Origin: Treponema zioleckii
GTDB lineage: Bacteria; Spirochaetota; Spirochaetia; Treponematales; Treponemataceae
Direction: 5' to 3'
DNA: 64,000 nt
NCBI RefSeq assembly: GCF_014737315.1
Contig: NZ_JPUF01000002.1
Span: forward strand, 84,660-148,659
Shown: positions 16,580 through 25,371 of the stretch, piece by piece
Position numbering within the stretch: the stretch's first letter is position 1
Layout of the letters: each line of letters starts with the position of its first letter
Made by a program: the position numbers and the translations under genes
Notes under the pieces: model-generated
Seen by the model: the letters and a program-made list of their open reading frames with translations, nothing else
Database searches by the model: none
What the model was told of the DNA's origin: nothing

Positions 16580-17947
16580 ATGAAAAATTTAAAGGCGTTC
16601 CTTCATCCTGATTTAACTGGCGGTCAGATTCTTCCTTCATTGCTGAGCTTTGCCCTCCCAATCATCATTTCGCTTGTTTTTCAGCATCTTTACAATGCAG
16701 TTGATACGATAATCGTCGGACATTATCTTGCGGAAGATTCTCTTGCGGCAATCGGAGCCAGCGCGCCGTTGTTCGAGCTCCTGGTCGGATTCGGAAACGG
16801 ATTCAGCAACGGACTTTCGATTGTTGCGGCGCGGGCATACGGTTCAGGAAACAGGGACTCCCTTAAAAAAGTCGTGGCATCTTCAATTATTCTTACGGCC
16901 GGAGTTACGGTTTTGATTACATTCATCTCCAGAGTTTCGCTCCTGCCGGCGCTCGGACTTTTAAAAACGCCTTCAAACATAATTAACGAGGCTTTTTCCT
17001 ACATCAATACGATTACGATGTTTGCAGTGGTGCTTTTTGCGTTCAATTTTCTTTCTGGAATGCTTCGTGCCACCGGTGACTCTTTTTCACCGCTCATTTT
17101 CCTTATAATTTCTTCCGTGCTGAATATTTTTCTTGATGTGCTTTTCATTACGAAATTCGGAATGGGAATCCGCGGGGCGGCGGTCGCCACTGTTGTGGCT
17201 CAGGGAATTTCGGCTTTGCTCTGCCTGTTTTTCATTGCAGGAAAAGCCAGAATCCTGATTCCGTCTGCAAGGCATTTTAAAATGGAACCTAAAATGGTTC
17301 GAGAGCTTTTCGGTCAGGGAATTTCAATGGCACTGATGAGTGCACTTGTGAGTTCTGGAACTGTTATTTTGCAGTCTGCAATCAATACGTTTGGAACAAA
17401 AGTCATTGCGGGGCACCTTGCTTCAAGAAAGATTTTTTCAATTCTCTGCATTCCGCTGATTGCTTTGGGAACGGCGTCTTCAACATTTGTTTCGCAGAAT
17501 CTCGGTGCCGGAAAACTCGAACGAATCCGCAGGGGAATTTTCCTTTCAATTTTTATGTCTTCCGCCTGGGCTTTATTTTTGGTTTTACTGATGAAATTTG
17601 CAGTCCATCCGCTTTTGTCGTTCATTTCCGGTTCAGATGATGAAATACTTCTTGAATACGGAACAAAATATCTTTTTTTCTGCATACCGTTTTTTATCGT
17701 GCTCGGAAGCCTTGTAATTTCGCGGAACTGCCTTCAGGGACTTGGAAGCAAAGTTCTTCCGTTGATTTCAAGCGTAATCGAGCTTTGCGGAAAAATTGCC
17801 TTTACGAAATTCATAGTGCCTGCACTCGGAACCTGGGGCATAATCCTCTGTGAACCGCTTATCTGGTGCGTCATGTGCGCGCAGCTTCTCTTCGTTCTTT
17901 TAAGGCACCCCGCCGTGCGACGAACGAATTCTCCGAAGTGGCGTTAA
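16580..17947 (+). CDS. MATE-family multidrug/cation efflux transporter
   Basis: 455 residues from the ATG at 16580, directly after ggaggtgtttcc; the upstream in-frame GTG at 16547 is inside a repeat and rejected. Twelve hydrophobic segments can be seen, and the N-terminal half has the family's PIIISLVFQHLYNAVDTIIVGHYL region (helix 1-2) and the 'AIGASAPLFELLVGFGNG' block. It exports drugs or metabolites by Na+ or H+ antiport in the inner membrane. The substrate is unknown. It resembles the DinF/NorM-like branch common in anaerobes. Confidence 0.88.
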   Translation: MKNLKAFLHPDLTGGQILPSLLSFALPIIISLVFQHLYNAVDTIIVGHYLAEDSLAAIGASAPLFELLVGFGNGFSNGLSIVAARAYGSGNRDSLKKVVASSIILTAGVTVLITFISRVSLLPALGLLKTPSNIINEAFSYINTITMFAVVLFAFNFLSGMLRATGDSFSPLIFLIISSVLNIFLDVLFITKFGMGIRGAAVATVVAQGISALLCLFFIAGKARILIPSARHFKMEPKMVRELFGQGISMALMSALVSSGTVILQSAINTFGTKVIAGHLASRKIFSILCIPLIALGTASSTFVSQNLGAGKLERIRRGIFLSIFMSSAWALFLVLLMKFAVHPLLSFISGSDDEILLEYGTKYLFFCIPFFIVLGSLVISRNCLQGLGSKVLPLISSVIELCGKIAFTKFIVPALGTWGIILCEPLIWCVMCAQLLFVLLRHPAVRRTNSPKWR

Positions 17948-18051
17948 TATCTCAAATATCTCCATTTTTTTTATTCAAAACTGTTGAAAATCAATAAAAA
18001 AAATTATAATTTTTTTCATATTATAATAAAAAGTGGAGATTTTAAGAAAAA

Positions 18052-19260
18052 ATGAAAAAAAGTAACAAACTTTCAATTGCGCTTCTCGGCGTTATGACTT
18101 GCGGAATGTTAATCAGCTGCGGCGGAAAGTCTGCATCTGGTGCTTTTGATGGAAAAGCATTCGTTTCTAACAACGGAGGCGACACGATTTCTTTTGAGCA
18201 CGGTTCTGCAATTCTTGACAGTTCTACAGAAGCTTCGTATTCCTCAAAAGGAAATGAAATTACAATCAAATATTACACAGGCGCTCTTAAAACTGTAATT
18301 TTTAACAAAAAAGACAATGTTCTTGAAACTGAATCTGGTTCAATCGAAGCGTATGCCTCATTGCCAAAAGATGAGCTCAAAAAAGAGCTTGAAGGCAACT
18401 TCTTTACAAATAACACAAATTCCGAAGATTACTGGTATTTTGATGAATCAGGAATCGCTGTTCATTTTTACACAGAAGCAAAAAAAGACAAAAAAATAAA
18501 ATCTACAGATTACGTAAAATATCTCGTAAAAAACGGAACTGTTTCGGCTGGAAGAACGTCTTTTGTTTTTGACGGCGTAACAAAATCCCTCAAATCAAAA
18601 ATCAAAGATCCTTTGGCATACGAAAAAGATTCCAAAAAGTCACTTGAAAAATCAACATTCTCTGCAGGCGACCTTAAAGACAAATATTTTACAAACAAAG
18701 GCGGTGCGCAGGTTGAAGACTCAAAAGTTTACTACATGCTGTTGAATGGCGAAAATGCTATTCGATACGATTACCGTGGTCGAAAACAGGGCGAAGTAAA
18801 ATATGCAGTCGTAAACAACACGGTTCTTTTCATTGATGGAAATGATGTTGAGAAATTCACTTTTGACAAAGCCGGAAACAAACTTGTTCAGACAGAAGTT
18901 AAATGGGACGGCTCTGAGTTGAAGACAGAATTCCCGGCAGTGACTGCTGATGCTTATACAAAAGCCGTAAAATCTAACCCGCTCATCGGACAGAATTTTG
19001 CAGGTTACATTGCAGAAAGCAAATCAAACGTAAAACTCACATTCAAAGATGACAAATCGCTCGACATTGAAAAAAGAAGCGGAAAAGATAAGTCAAATTT
19101 GACATGGACTTACAAGTTTGAAAAGAACGATGCAAAAAATTCATTGAGCACACTCAAAATTACAACTGACTCCAAAGAAGAATTGGTTTACAAGTATTCT
19201 GAAAACGACGATGTAATTTACATGAATGACGGATCAAGACTCAATTATTCAAGAAAATAA
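18052..19260 (+). CDS. Large lipoprotein of unknown function
   Basis: 402 residues. The signal peptide ends at lipobox LISC (Cys23). The mature protein is Lys/Asp/Ser-rich, with several repeats of about 60-70 residues sharing the pattern 'F..G......FTF......K.VI.N..', suggesting three or four copies of a small beta domain (for example around residues 25-95, 115-190, 205-290 and 310-400). No family is recognised. It follows an AT-rich leader with TTGAAA and TATAAT boxes at 17984 and 18005 (spacing 15). It is monocistronic and ends at a strong terminator. Confidence 0.7.
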   Translation: MKKSNKLSIALLGVMTCGMLISCGGKSASGAFDGKAFVSNNGGDTISFEHGSAILDSSTEASYSSKGNEITIKYYTGALKTVIFNKKDNVLETESGSIEAYASLPKDELKKELEGNFFTNNTNSEDYWYFDESGIAVHFYTEAKKDKKIKSTDYVKYLVKNGTVSAGRTSFVFDGVTKSLKSKIKDPLAYEKDSKKSLEKSTFSAGDLKDKYFTNKGGAQVEDSKVYYMLLNGENAIRYDYRGRKQGEVKYAVVNNTVLFIDGNDVEKFTFDKAGNKLVQTEVKWDGSELKTEFPAVTADAYTKAVKSNPLIGQNFAGYIAESKSNVKLTFKDDKSLDIEKRSGKDKSNLTWTYKFEKNDAKNSLSTLKITTDSKEELVYKYSENDDVIYMNDGSRLNYSRK

Positions 19261-19301
19261 CTTCTGATTTTGCCAAGTGAATTTTAAAAATTTATTTGGA
19301 T

Positions 19302-19343
19302 AAAAAAGCCCGATTCTGAATTATGCTGGAATCGGGCTTTTTG
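19302..19343 (+). terminator. Intrinsic terminator of the 18-kb lipoprotein gene
   Basis: The stem aaaaagcccgattc pairs with gaatcgggcttttt across a short loop. The arms are rich in A and T at the base, so it can terminate on both strands and may serve the convergent GNAT gene. Confidence 0.85.
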
Positions 19344-19376
19344 TTGAGTGATAATGCGTTCTATATAAACTCGCAC

Positions 19377-19847
19377 CTATCCTAAAATCTTTTCCATGCA
19401 GATTTTCTGTGGCTTCATGCCCATTTTTTCGTAGAAGGCCTGTGCCGCCGGATTTAGAGACCACACGTTTAGAGTCACGTTGTAGCAACCAATCGACTTT
19501 GCGTAGAAAAGAACGTGTTCGTAAAGTTTTTGACCGACATGTTTTCCGCGCGCGGAGGCGTCAACGCACAAATCGTCGATGTAAAGAGTTTTTATGTCTG
19601 CAAGCAGTCGGTCGCCCTTGGTCTCTTTTAAGACGCAGAAAATATATCCCAGCACGTTGCAGTCTTCCTCAAAAATAAAGACCGGCGTTTTTTCGTCCGA
19701 AAAAATTCCCTTCAAATCTTCGTCCGAATACTTTGTCGCCAGATTGAATAAATCAGGTCGCCCCTCGTGATGAATCCTGTTCACCTGCTCCAAAAGTGCC
19801 AGCACCTTCGGAATATCCAGTTCCTCTGCCTTACGAATGTTTTGCAT
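19377..19847 (-). CDS. GNAT-family N-acetyltransferase
   Basis: 156 residues, one GNAT domain. The acetyl-CoA loop is seen as DDLCVDASARGKHVGQKLYEH, about residues 91-111, which is the Q/RxxGxG/A-type motif in variant form. The C-terminal NPAAQAFYEKMGM motif is also present. It transfers acetyl from acetyl-CoA to an amine; the substrate is not predictable. The ATG has ggaggc upstream. It is convergent with the lipoprotein gene. Confidence 0.85.
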   Translation of the reverse strand: MQNIRKAEELDIPKVLALLEQVNRIHHEGRPDLFNLATKYSDEDLKGIFSDEKTPVFIFEEDCNVLGYIFCVLKETKGDRLLADIKTLYIDDLCVDASARGKHVGQKLYEHVLFYAKSIGCYNVTLNVWSLNPAAQAFYEKMGMKPQKICMEKILG

Positions 19848-20111
19848 AATGCCTCCTTTTTTGTTGAAACCTTTTTCCGCTGAATCAAGTTGATAGTATC
19901 AGTCGCATAATTCTTAGTCAATTTTCGGGAACTTCTTGTTGTTCCGTTTTGTTTTTAAGAGAAAATCGAATAAAAACTAAGAAAATTGGATATATTTATT
20001 CAGGCTTAAGGCGTTTTGTAACAAAATTTAAATAAAGTCGTATTTTTATATGGATTTTTCTTTTTTTTCTCTCCACAATTGTAGCACTTTTCATAAAAAA
20101 AAGAGGAATCT

Positions 20112-21064
20112 ATGAAATTAAAAAAATCAATTGTTAAAATCATTTCTTTTCTTTTTTGGCAACCCTTTTTTACAGTTGCGGAACGACAGCAAATACAACT
20201 GTTTCAAAACTTGACGGCAGTTTGAATGCTGAAGTAAAAGAAGCTCCGTATACAGGCTTAAAGCGCGTTGTTGCAATTGCACGTTTTTCTAACGAAACAG
20301 AGTATGCAAAGGGTGCTTTCTACGATAAGGAAAACGATCCGTTGGGAAATCAGGCTCAGGACATTCTTAGTGCAAAACTTGCTGCCAGAGGAAAATTCAT
20401 TCTTTTGGAGCGGGCTGAGGCTGATAAAATTCAGGCTGAATTTGAAAAAAAGGGGGCTGGACAGTCTGGAATGGCTGCTGATTATCTTATCATCGGTTCT
20501 TTAACAGAATTCGGCAGAAAGACGACTGGCGAAGTTGGCGTTTTTACCCGCTCAAAAACTCAGACTGTAGAGGCTGGAGTAAACCTTCGCCTTGTAGATG
20601 TTGCTACCGGACAGATAATTTATTCTGAAGAAGGAAAAGGTCAGGCAGAAACTTCATCTTCAACCACACTGGGATTTGGTGGTGTTCAGGGATATGATGA
20701 AACGCTTTCTGACAAGGCAATTTCTGCAGCAATTGAAAAACTTGTGGATAATATCGAAAAAACTTGTATGGACCGCCCGTGGCAGTCGGTTTTCCTTTCT
20801 TATGACAACGACGCTATCGTCATTGCAGGCGGAAAAAAACAGAATCTTTCTGCAGGAAAAGTTCTTGCAGTTTACGAACGGGGAAAGAAAGTTAAGAATC
20901 CGCAGACTGGCGCAATTGTGGAACTTCCGGGAACTAAAGTTGCAGAAGTTACAGTTGTTTCAACAGGCGGCACTACAATCGCAGATGAATATTCAATCGT
21001 TAATCTGACAAGTGGCAGCGTAAATGCCTCAAAACTTTCTAATTACATAATCACTGAATTCTAA
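20112..21064 (+). CDS. CsgG-family lipoprotein (frameshift in signal peptide)
   Basis: The ATG at 20112, with agaggaatct upstream, opens MKLKKSIVKIISFLF, the start of a lipoprotein signal. The rest (LATLFYSC, lipobox Cys, then ~290 residues) lies in another frame, and the two meet at a run of six T's (20152-20157); one more T would join them into a ~317-residue protein. The mature part is a CsgG domain: 'VVAIARFSNET' near the start, 'LSAKLAARGKFILLERAEADKI', 'ADYLIIGSLTEFG', 'VNLRLVDVATGQII'. In Gram-negatives such proteins form outer-membrane secretion pores or envelope-integrity factors. It is first in an operon with DUF4810 and DUF799 lipoproteins. Confidence 0.8.
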
Positions 21065-21079
21065 AAATAGGAGATAAAA

Positions 21080-21436
21080 ATGAAAATTACAGCAAAAGCA
21101 CTTACTGTAGCTTGTGCCGCATCTTTTCTTGGTCTTTTTGCATCGTGCAATTCCACAAAATTGTATTCCTGGTACGACTATCAGGAAGATTACTATCATT
21201 ATGTAAAAAATAATGATAAGGATTCTCTTGATACCCTCATCAAGACTTACGAAAAAATAATTGCAAAGCAAAAAGGTGAACGTGGTGTAGTTCCTCCTGG
21301 AATCTATGCAGATTACGGATACCTTCTTATTACTGCAGGAAAGGCAGAAGAAGGAAAAGCAATGCTTAAAAAGGAACTTGAACTCTATCCGGAATCAGAA
21401 GTTTTTGTAAAATCAATCTTGAAGAGGGCTAAATAA
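21080..21436 (+). CDS. DUF4810 family lipoprotein
   Basis: 118 residues with lipobox FASC (Cys23). The short mature region (LYSWYDYQEDYYHYVKN...) with TPR-like 'GIYADYGYLLITAGKAEEGKAMLKKELELYPES' matches the DUF4810 lipoproteins that sit between CsgG-like and DUF799 genes in many Gram-negatives. Function is unknown; the conserved trio suggests one envelope complex. It starts 15 nt after the CsgG-like gene, with ataggaga as ribosome-binding site, and its stop overlaps the next start by one base. Confidence 0.8.
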   Translation: MKITAKALTVACAASFLGLFASCNSTKLYSWYDYQEDYYHYVKNNDKDSLDTLIKTYEKIIAKQKGERGVVPPGIYADYGYLLITAGKAEEGKAMLKKELELYPESEVFVKSILKRAK

Positions 21437-22131
21437 TGAAAAAGTCAATTATTTCCATGCTCATTGGAGCTTTGTTTGTAACTTCTCTTTTTACATCATG
21501 TACAACATTAAAAAAGGCCACTCAGTTCCCTGGAATGTATGATGAAAAACCGGTTGTAATGCTCATTATGCCACCGATTAACAAAACAAATTATGTTGAG
21601 GCAAAGGATTTTTTCTATACTACAATGAATGTTCCGGTTGCTGAATCTGGATATTATGTTCTTCCTCCAGCTGCTTGCTATTCTGTAATGCAGAGAGAAG
21701 GTGCATATAATTCTGAACGATTCATTGACGGAAGCCTTAAAAAATTCAATGAGCTTTTTGGTGCTGACGTATGTGTTTTTACCACAATCAAATCATGGGA
21801 CAAAAGTCTTGTAGGTTCTTCGGTTACTGTAGAAGTTGAATATACGTTCAAGTCAACAAAGACAAATGAAACTCTTTACCACCGTGACGCAAAGATTATC
21901 TGCGATACTTCTTCAAATACCAGACTCAGCGGATTCGGTCTCGTTGGAACGCTCATTAATTTGACTTCTGATGCCGTAAAAACTGCTGTAACTGATTATG
22001 TTTCTGTAGCTGTAATGTGCAACAAAAGCGGATTGCAGGATTTGCCGGCCGGAAAATATTCTTCAAAATACGGCACTGACGGTGAAACTTCTGCTATGGC
22101 CGATAAAATTACAATTAGAGCTTCAAAATAA
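21436..22131 (+). CDS. DUF799 (GNA1162-type) lipoprotein
   Basis: 231 residues with lipobox FTSC (Cys22). The family pattern is visible: 'VVMLIMPPINKTNYVEAKDFFYTTMNVPVAESGYYVLP' early, then 'LFGADVCVFTTIKSWDKS'. The family includes Neisseria GNA1162, an outer-membrane lipoprotein with a TolB-like N-terminal fold. It is the last gene of the CsgG-DUF4810-DUF799 operon, overlapping the upstream stop (taAtg arrangement), which implies coupled translation and a shared complex. Confidence 0.82.
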   Translation: MKKSIISMLIGALFVTSLFTSCTTLKKATQFPGMYDEKPVVMLIMPPINKTNYVEAKDFFYTTMNVPVAESGYYVLPPAACYSVMQREGAYNSERFIDGSLKKFNELFGADVCVFTTIKSWDKSLVGSSVTVEVEYTFKSTKTNETLYHRDAKIICDTSSNTRLSGFGLVGTLINLTSDAVKTAVTDYVSVAVMCNKSGLQDLPAGKYSSKYGTDGETSAMADKITIRASK

Positions 22132-22169
22132 TTTTTCGGTTCTGATTGAGATTTAATCAAAACGATTTT

Positions 22170-22226
22170 AAGGCACGCTGAAGAAAATCAGATTGATTCT
22201 GGCTCTTTAGTGTGCCTTTAATTTTA
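22170..22226 (+). terminator. Intrinsic terminator of the CsgG operon
   Basis: aaggcacgct (22170-22179) pairs with agtgtgcctt (22209-22218), then a T-rich tail. Confidence 0.65.
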
Positions 22227-22312
22227 TGTTAGTGACAACAATCCGAACAGTAACTATTTTGGGTGGCAAAATCGACGGGACGCAAAAGATTCCTAAAGAT
22301 TTTTTAGAACTG

Positions 22313-23917
22313 CTATTTTATCTTCCACCCCAAAATTCCTTTGCCGTTGCTTGAGAACGCAACGCCTATTTTGTGCATCGTTTTTCCGCTCACTGTAAAC
22401 CGCTCCGAATATCCGTTCGCGTCAATCTGGACGAGTGCGTCGTCAAGGATTTTTTTAAGTTCTGCGGAATTTTTCTCTTCGTCGCCAGCCGTAGCTTTTC
22501 CCTTGTCCATTTTCAGCTCGAAGATGAAAATACTTTTGTTTGTCGCGACGACCACATCGCTCCTGCCCGCCACGGACTGCAATTCCGACAAAACACGATA
22601 GCCTGTCATTCTGAACATCAGGTGCGTGACAGACTCATAGTAATTCTCGCACATGTCTTTCTTAACGATTGTGGGAAGGTCTGCGATTGCGGATTTTATG
22701 ATTGAAAGAGCTTTGTCAACATTGTTGTTCCTCAAAGCGATTTTGAGATTGTTTATTTCAAGACCGATTTCGTCATACGGAACCGTGATGAATTTTTTAA
22801 GAAGAACATCGAGGAAACCTTCACGGATTTCTTCATTCGGAAAATCCAAAGTGAAGAATCGCGTTTCTTTTTCAAAATCTTTTATTGTCAGATAACCGCT
22901 CTGATAAATGACAGGAAGCATATTTTTGCTGTCAGGGTCATAGTTTTTGAACTGATTTTCAGTGGCAATCCGCCCGTTTACGAAATTTTCAAGTTCAAAT
23001 GGCTGATTTTGTAAAGTTTTCACAAGAAAAGAAGGCGTGCCGCTCTCAAACCAATACGAGGCGAATTCTCTGTATTTGAAGCATTTCAAAAGGCAGAAAG
23101 GATTGTAAACGCCTTCAACATCATGCGCAAAATGATAGCCGTCGTACATTTGCGCGAGTTTTTCTTTCGTTTCTTGCACGGACATTTCCTGCTCTTTTGC
23201 AAGTGCCTCTATTTCTGGCGTAAAATTCTCGACAAGCTCGCTTTCTGAAATACCGCAGATTGAAGAATAATCTTTTGCAAGGCTAATGTCGTCAAGCTGA
23301 TTCAGCCCGCTGAAAATGTTCATATGGCTTATCTTCGTGATTCCAGTGATGAACAAAAAGCGGATGTATTTGTCGCAGTCTTTGAGCGGGCTGTAGAATG
23401 CGCGTAGTTCCTGCCGGTTCTGCTCCTCGTATTCAGTGTAGAGCGCGTCAAGAATCGGCTTGTCGTATTCGTCGATGAGAATTACGACCTGTTTGCCTGT
23501 TTTTTCGCAAGCGGTTTTTATGAGATTTTTTAGTCTTGGTGCCGCACGGGAATCTGAAACTTCAATGTCATATTTTTTTTCATAGTCTGAGAGAATCAAA
23601 TTCTCCTGCGATTTCAGGCAAGCTAAATCTGGGTAATTATCCGCTCCGAAACTGATTTTTATGACAGGATACTCAATCCAATCTTTTTCGAGCTTTTCTA
23701 TTTCAAGTCCTTCAAAAAGTTCTTTCTTTCCGAGAAAATAATATTCCATCGTGGAAAGCAAAAGGCTCTTTCCGAATCGGCGCGGTCGGCTCAAAAAATA
23801 TGGTTTCCCCTCACGGGCAAGTTTATACACCAGGGCGGTCTTGTCAACATAAAGAAAACCTCGTCTGCGCAAATCCTCAAAATCCTGAATGCCAACCGGC
23901 AAAAATCGCTCTTCCAT
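22313..23917 (-). CDS. AAA-ATPase (PF09820) with C-terminal PD-(D/E)XK nuclease domain (PF08011)
   Basis: 534 residues. The N-terminal AAA_9 domain has the family start 'LPVGIQDFEDLRRRGFLYVDKT', a Walker A variant RPRRFGKS at 44-51 and Walker B VVILIDEYDKP at about 145. The last ~100 residues form the associated nuclease: GRSDVVVATNK...FIFELK supplies the Asp and Glu-x-Lys. Such genes are multi-copy and horizontally mobile in gut anaerobes; the role is unproven, with defence or DNA transactions suggested. It lies immediately downstream of the htpG-tail duplicate, so it was probably the original neighbour of htpG. Confidence 0.88.
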   Translation of the reverse strand: MEERFLPVGIQDFEDLRRRGFLYVDKTALVYKLAREGKPYFLSRPRRFGKSLLLSTMEYYFLGKKELFEGLEIEKLEKDWIEYPVIKISFGADNYPDLACLKSQENLILSDYEKKYDIEVSDSRAAPRLKNLIKTACEKTGKQVVILIDEYDKPILDALYTEYEEQNRQELRAFYSPLKDCDKYIRFLFITGITKISHMNIFSGLNQLDDISLAKDYSSICGISESELVENFTPEIEALAKEQEMSVQETKEKLAQMYDGYHFAHDVEGVYNPFCLLKCFKYREFASYWFESGTPSFLVKTLQNQPFELENFVNGRIATENQFKNYDPDSKNMLPVIYQSGYLTIKDFEKETRFFTLDFPNEEIREGFLDVLLKKFITVPYDEIGLEINNLKIALRNNNVDKALSIIKSAIADLPTIVKKDMCENYYESVTHLMFRMTGYRVLSELQSVAGRSDVVVATNKSIFIFELKMDKGKATAGDEEKNSAELKKILDDALVQIDANGYSERFTVSGKTMHKIGVAFSSNGKGILGWKIK

Positions 23918-23981
23918 ACGAGCAAGTATAGCACAGATTTGTAGTAATTGCAGTGAGGTATTATCGGTCTTGACAGATTTA

Positions 23982-24130
23982 AAAAAGGCCGCCCGCAGTG
24001 CGGGCAGCCTGTAAGTTTATCGCTCAAGGAGCTTGTTCATTGCTTTTATGAATCCCATCGGGTCTTTTAGCTCGCCACCGCTTACGAGAAGTGCCTGGTC
24101 AAGAAGGACTTCCGAAACGTTTGCGATGTA
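23982..24130 (-). repeat. Second copy of the htpG 3' end and terminator (149-bp direct repeat, copy 1)
   Basis: These 149 bases match 26916-27064 with a single mismatch (ctcgccAccg here, ctcgccGccg there); the offset is 2934 bp. The copy holds the terminator hairpin (gcccgc..gcgggc), the htpG stop and the last ~37 codons of htpG, read on the minus strand, with no start. It marks one border of the inserted cassette and lies next to the AAA-ATPase gene. Confidence 0.95.
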
Positions 24131-24137
24131 TGATTCG

Positions 24138-24167
24138 TTGCGATTTGTGATATGATTCGTTTATATA
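24138..24167 (+). promoter_or_regulatory. Candidate promoter of the XRE-TPR regulator
   Basis: TTGCGA (24138-24143) and TATATA (24162-24167) with an 18-bp spacer, about 20 nt before the regulator start and directly inside the cassette border. An imperfect 20-bp direct repeat (ttgcgat...tgattcg, at 24121 and 24138) spans the border. Confidence 0.35.
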
Positions 24168-24187
24168 AAAAAATCGAGGTAAAAATA

Positions 24188-25111
24188 ATGCCACAATACA
24201 GTGTAGGACAATCAATAAAAAGTGCTAGAGAAAGAAAAAGAATCTCGCAGTCAATTCTTTGTGACGGAATATGCTCTATTGCAACTCTCTCAAAAATTGA
24301 AAATGGATTGCAAAATCCGTCTGCAACAGTAATGGAAGCTCTGCTTGAGCGGTTGGGGCTTCCGATAGGATTATATAATGTTCCTGTAACAAAGGTCCGC
24401 TTTAAGCGTTCTTTGCTGGAGCAACAGATTGTTGATATTCTGGCAGACTTGGGAACAGATATTGGTGTGCTTTTAAAAGAATATGCAGAATTGCCTGAAC
24501 CAATGGATAAATTTGAAAAACAGTTTTATTTGTTTATGATTGCGATTCAGAAGCATTTAAAAAATGAACCGCCACAAGAAATCCTTTTACTATATATAAA
24601 AGCATTGAAAATCACTTACCCAAAATATGATTTAGAAACCCTTTCCAACGAGAAGTATTTTACAGCAACGGAGTTACAGATTCTCAATAACATTGCACTT
24701 GAAGAACGTCGGTTGGGTAAAAAAGGTATGGCTGAAAAAATATTGATTTTTCTGAAAACTTATTATGAATCAGGAAAGTTAGACGAGACATCGATGGAAA
24801 AAGAATATCCTGTTGTTCTTGCAAACCTTTCGGACTGGTATGAGTCAGAGTCACGTTTTACGGAAGAGCATGAAATTGCGAAAACAGGATTAGATTTTTG
24901 CATTAAAAAAGGAAAACTCTGTCTTCTCGATGTTATGGCTTTCAACACAGGATACAGCTTAATTAACTTAGGGAAAAAAGATGAGGGCATAAAATATCTC
25001 GACAAGGCTTTTTCAATAATGGAGTTAAAAGGACAGTCTGAACGTTTGCAAAAGCATATTGAATACGTTCAAAAAATAATCCCATATACGCTTCCGACGC
25101 ATAATTATTAG
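24188..25111 (+). CDS. XRE-family regulator with TPR-like C-terminal domain (RRNPP-like)
   Basis: 307 residues from the ATG at 24188 (gaggt ribosome-binding site; the upstream in-frame ATG at 24152 has none). Residues ~1-65 are an XRE helix-turn-helix (VGQSIKSARERKRISQ, then LSKIENGLQNPSATVMEALLERLGL). The remaining ~240 residues are all-helical with tandem TPR-like pairs ('LNNIALEERRLGKKGMAEKILIFL', 'MAFNTGYSLINLGKKDEGIKYLDKAF'). This is the Rgg/PlcR/PrgX (RRNPP) layout, in which the TPR region binds an imported signal peptide. Such proteins are mainly from Gram-positives, so transfer is plausible. It is followed by a small ORF and a Tiki-like lipoprotein, all co-directional and more AT-rich than flanking genes. 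Confidence 0.8.
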   Translation: MPQYSVGQSIKSARERKRISQSILCDGICSIATLSKIENGLQNPSATVMEALLERLGLPIGLYNVPVTKVRFKRSLLEQQIVDILADLGTDIGVLLKEYAELPEPMDKFEKQFYLFMIAIQKHLKNEPPQEILLLYIKALKITYPKYDLETLSNEKYFTATELQILNNIALEERRLGKKGMAEKILIFLKTYYESGKLDETSMEKEYPVVLANLSDWYESESRFTEEHEIAKTGLDFCIKKGKLCLLDVMAFNTGYSLINLGKKDEGIKYLDKAFSIMELKGQSERLQKHIEYVQKIIPYTLPTHNY

Positions 25112-25164
25112 TCATTTTCGCGAAACCTCAACTTTAAAAGTTTTCTAAGTGATACTCTTTTTGC

Positions 25165-25371
25165 ATGAAAAAAAATTGTTTGCATTTATTTGTACTGTGT
25201 TCTCAGAATCATGAGCAAAAAGATGAGTTGCCAGTATCCGACAACAATATCACATTACCTTCTATGAGTCTTAGCAACAGTGGATATGTGATAGATTTAG
25301 TATTTGACTACCTTGTAAAGAGCAAAAATAAAACTTTTATGGAGTTATACAATGAACTTTTTGCGAACTAG
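25165..25371 (+). CDS. Small ORF, candidate propeptide
   Basis: 68 codons for MKKNCLHLFVLC... with a short basic-hydrophobic N-terminus, a polar middle and a C-terminus ending MELYNELFAN. No family is recognised. It lies 53 nt after the regulator and overlaps the next gene by 20 nt; the ribosome-binding site of that gene (ggag) lies within its last codons, implying coupled translation. Its own start lacks a good Shine-Dalgarno, which weakens the call. Position next to an RRNPP-like regulator makes it a candidate signal-peptide precursor, but this is inference only. Confidence 0.45.
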   Translation: MKKNCLHLFVLCSQNHEQKDELPVSDNNITLPSMSLSNSGYVIDLVFDYLVKSKNKTFMELYNELFAN

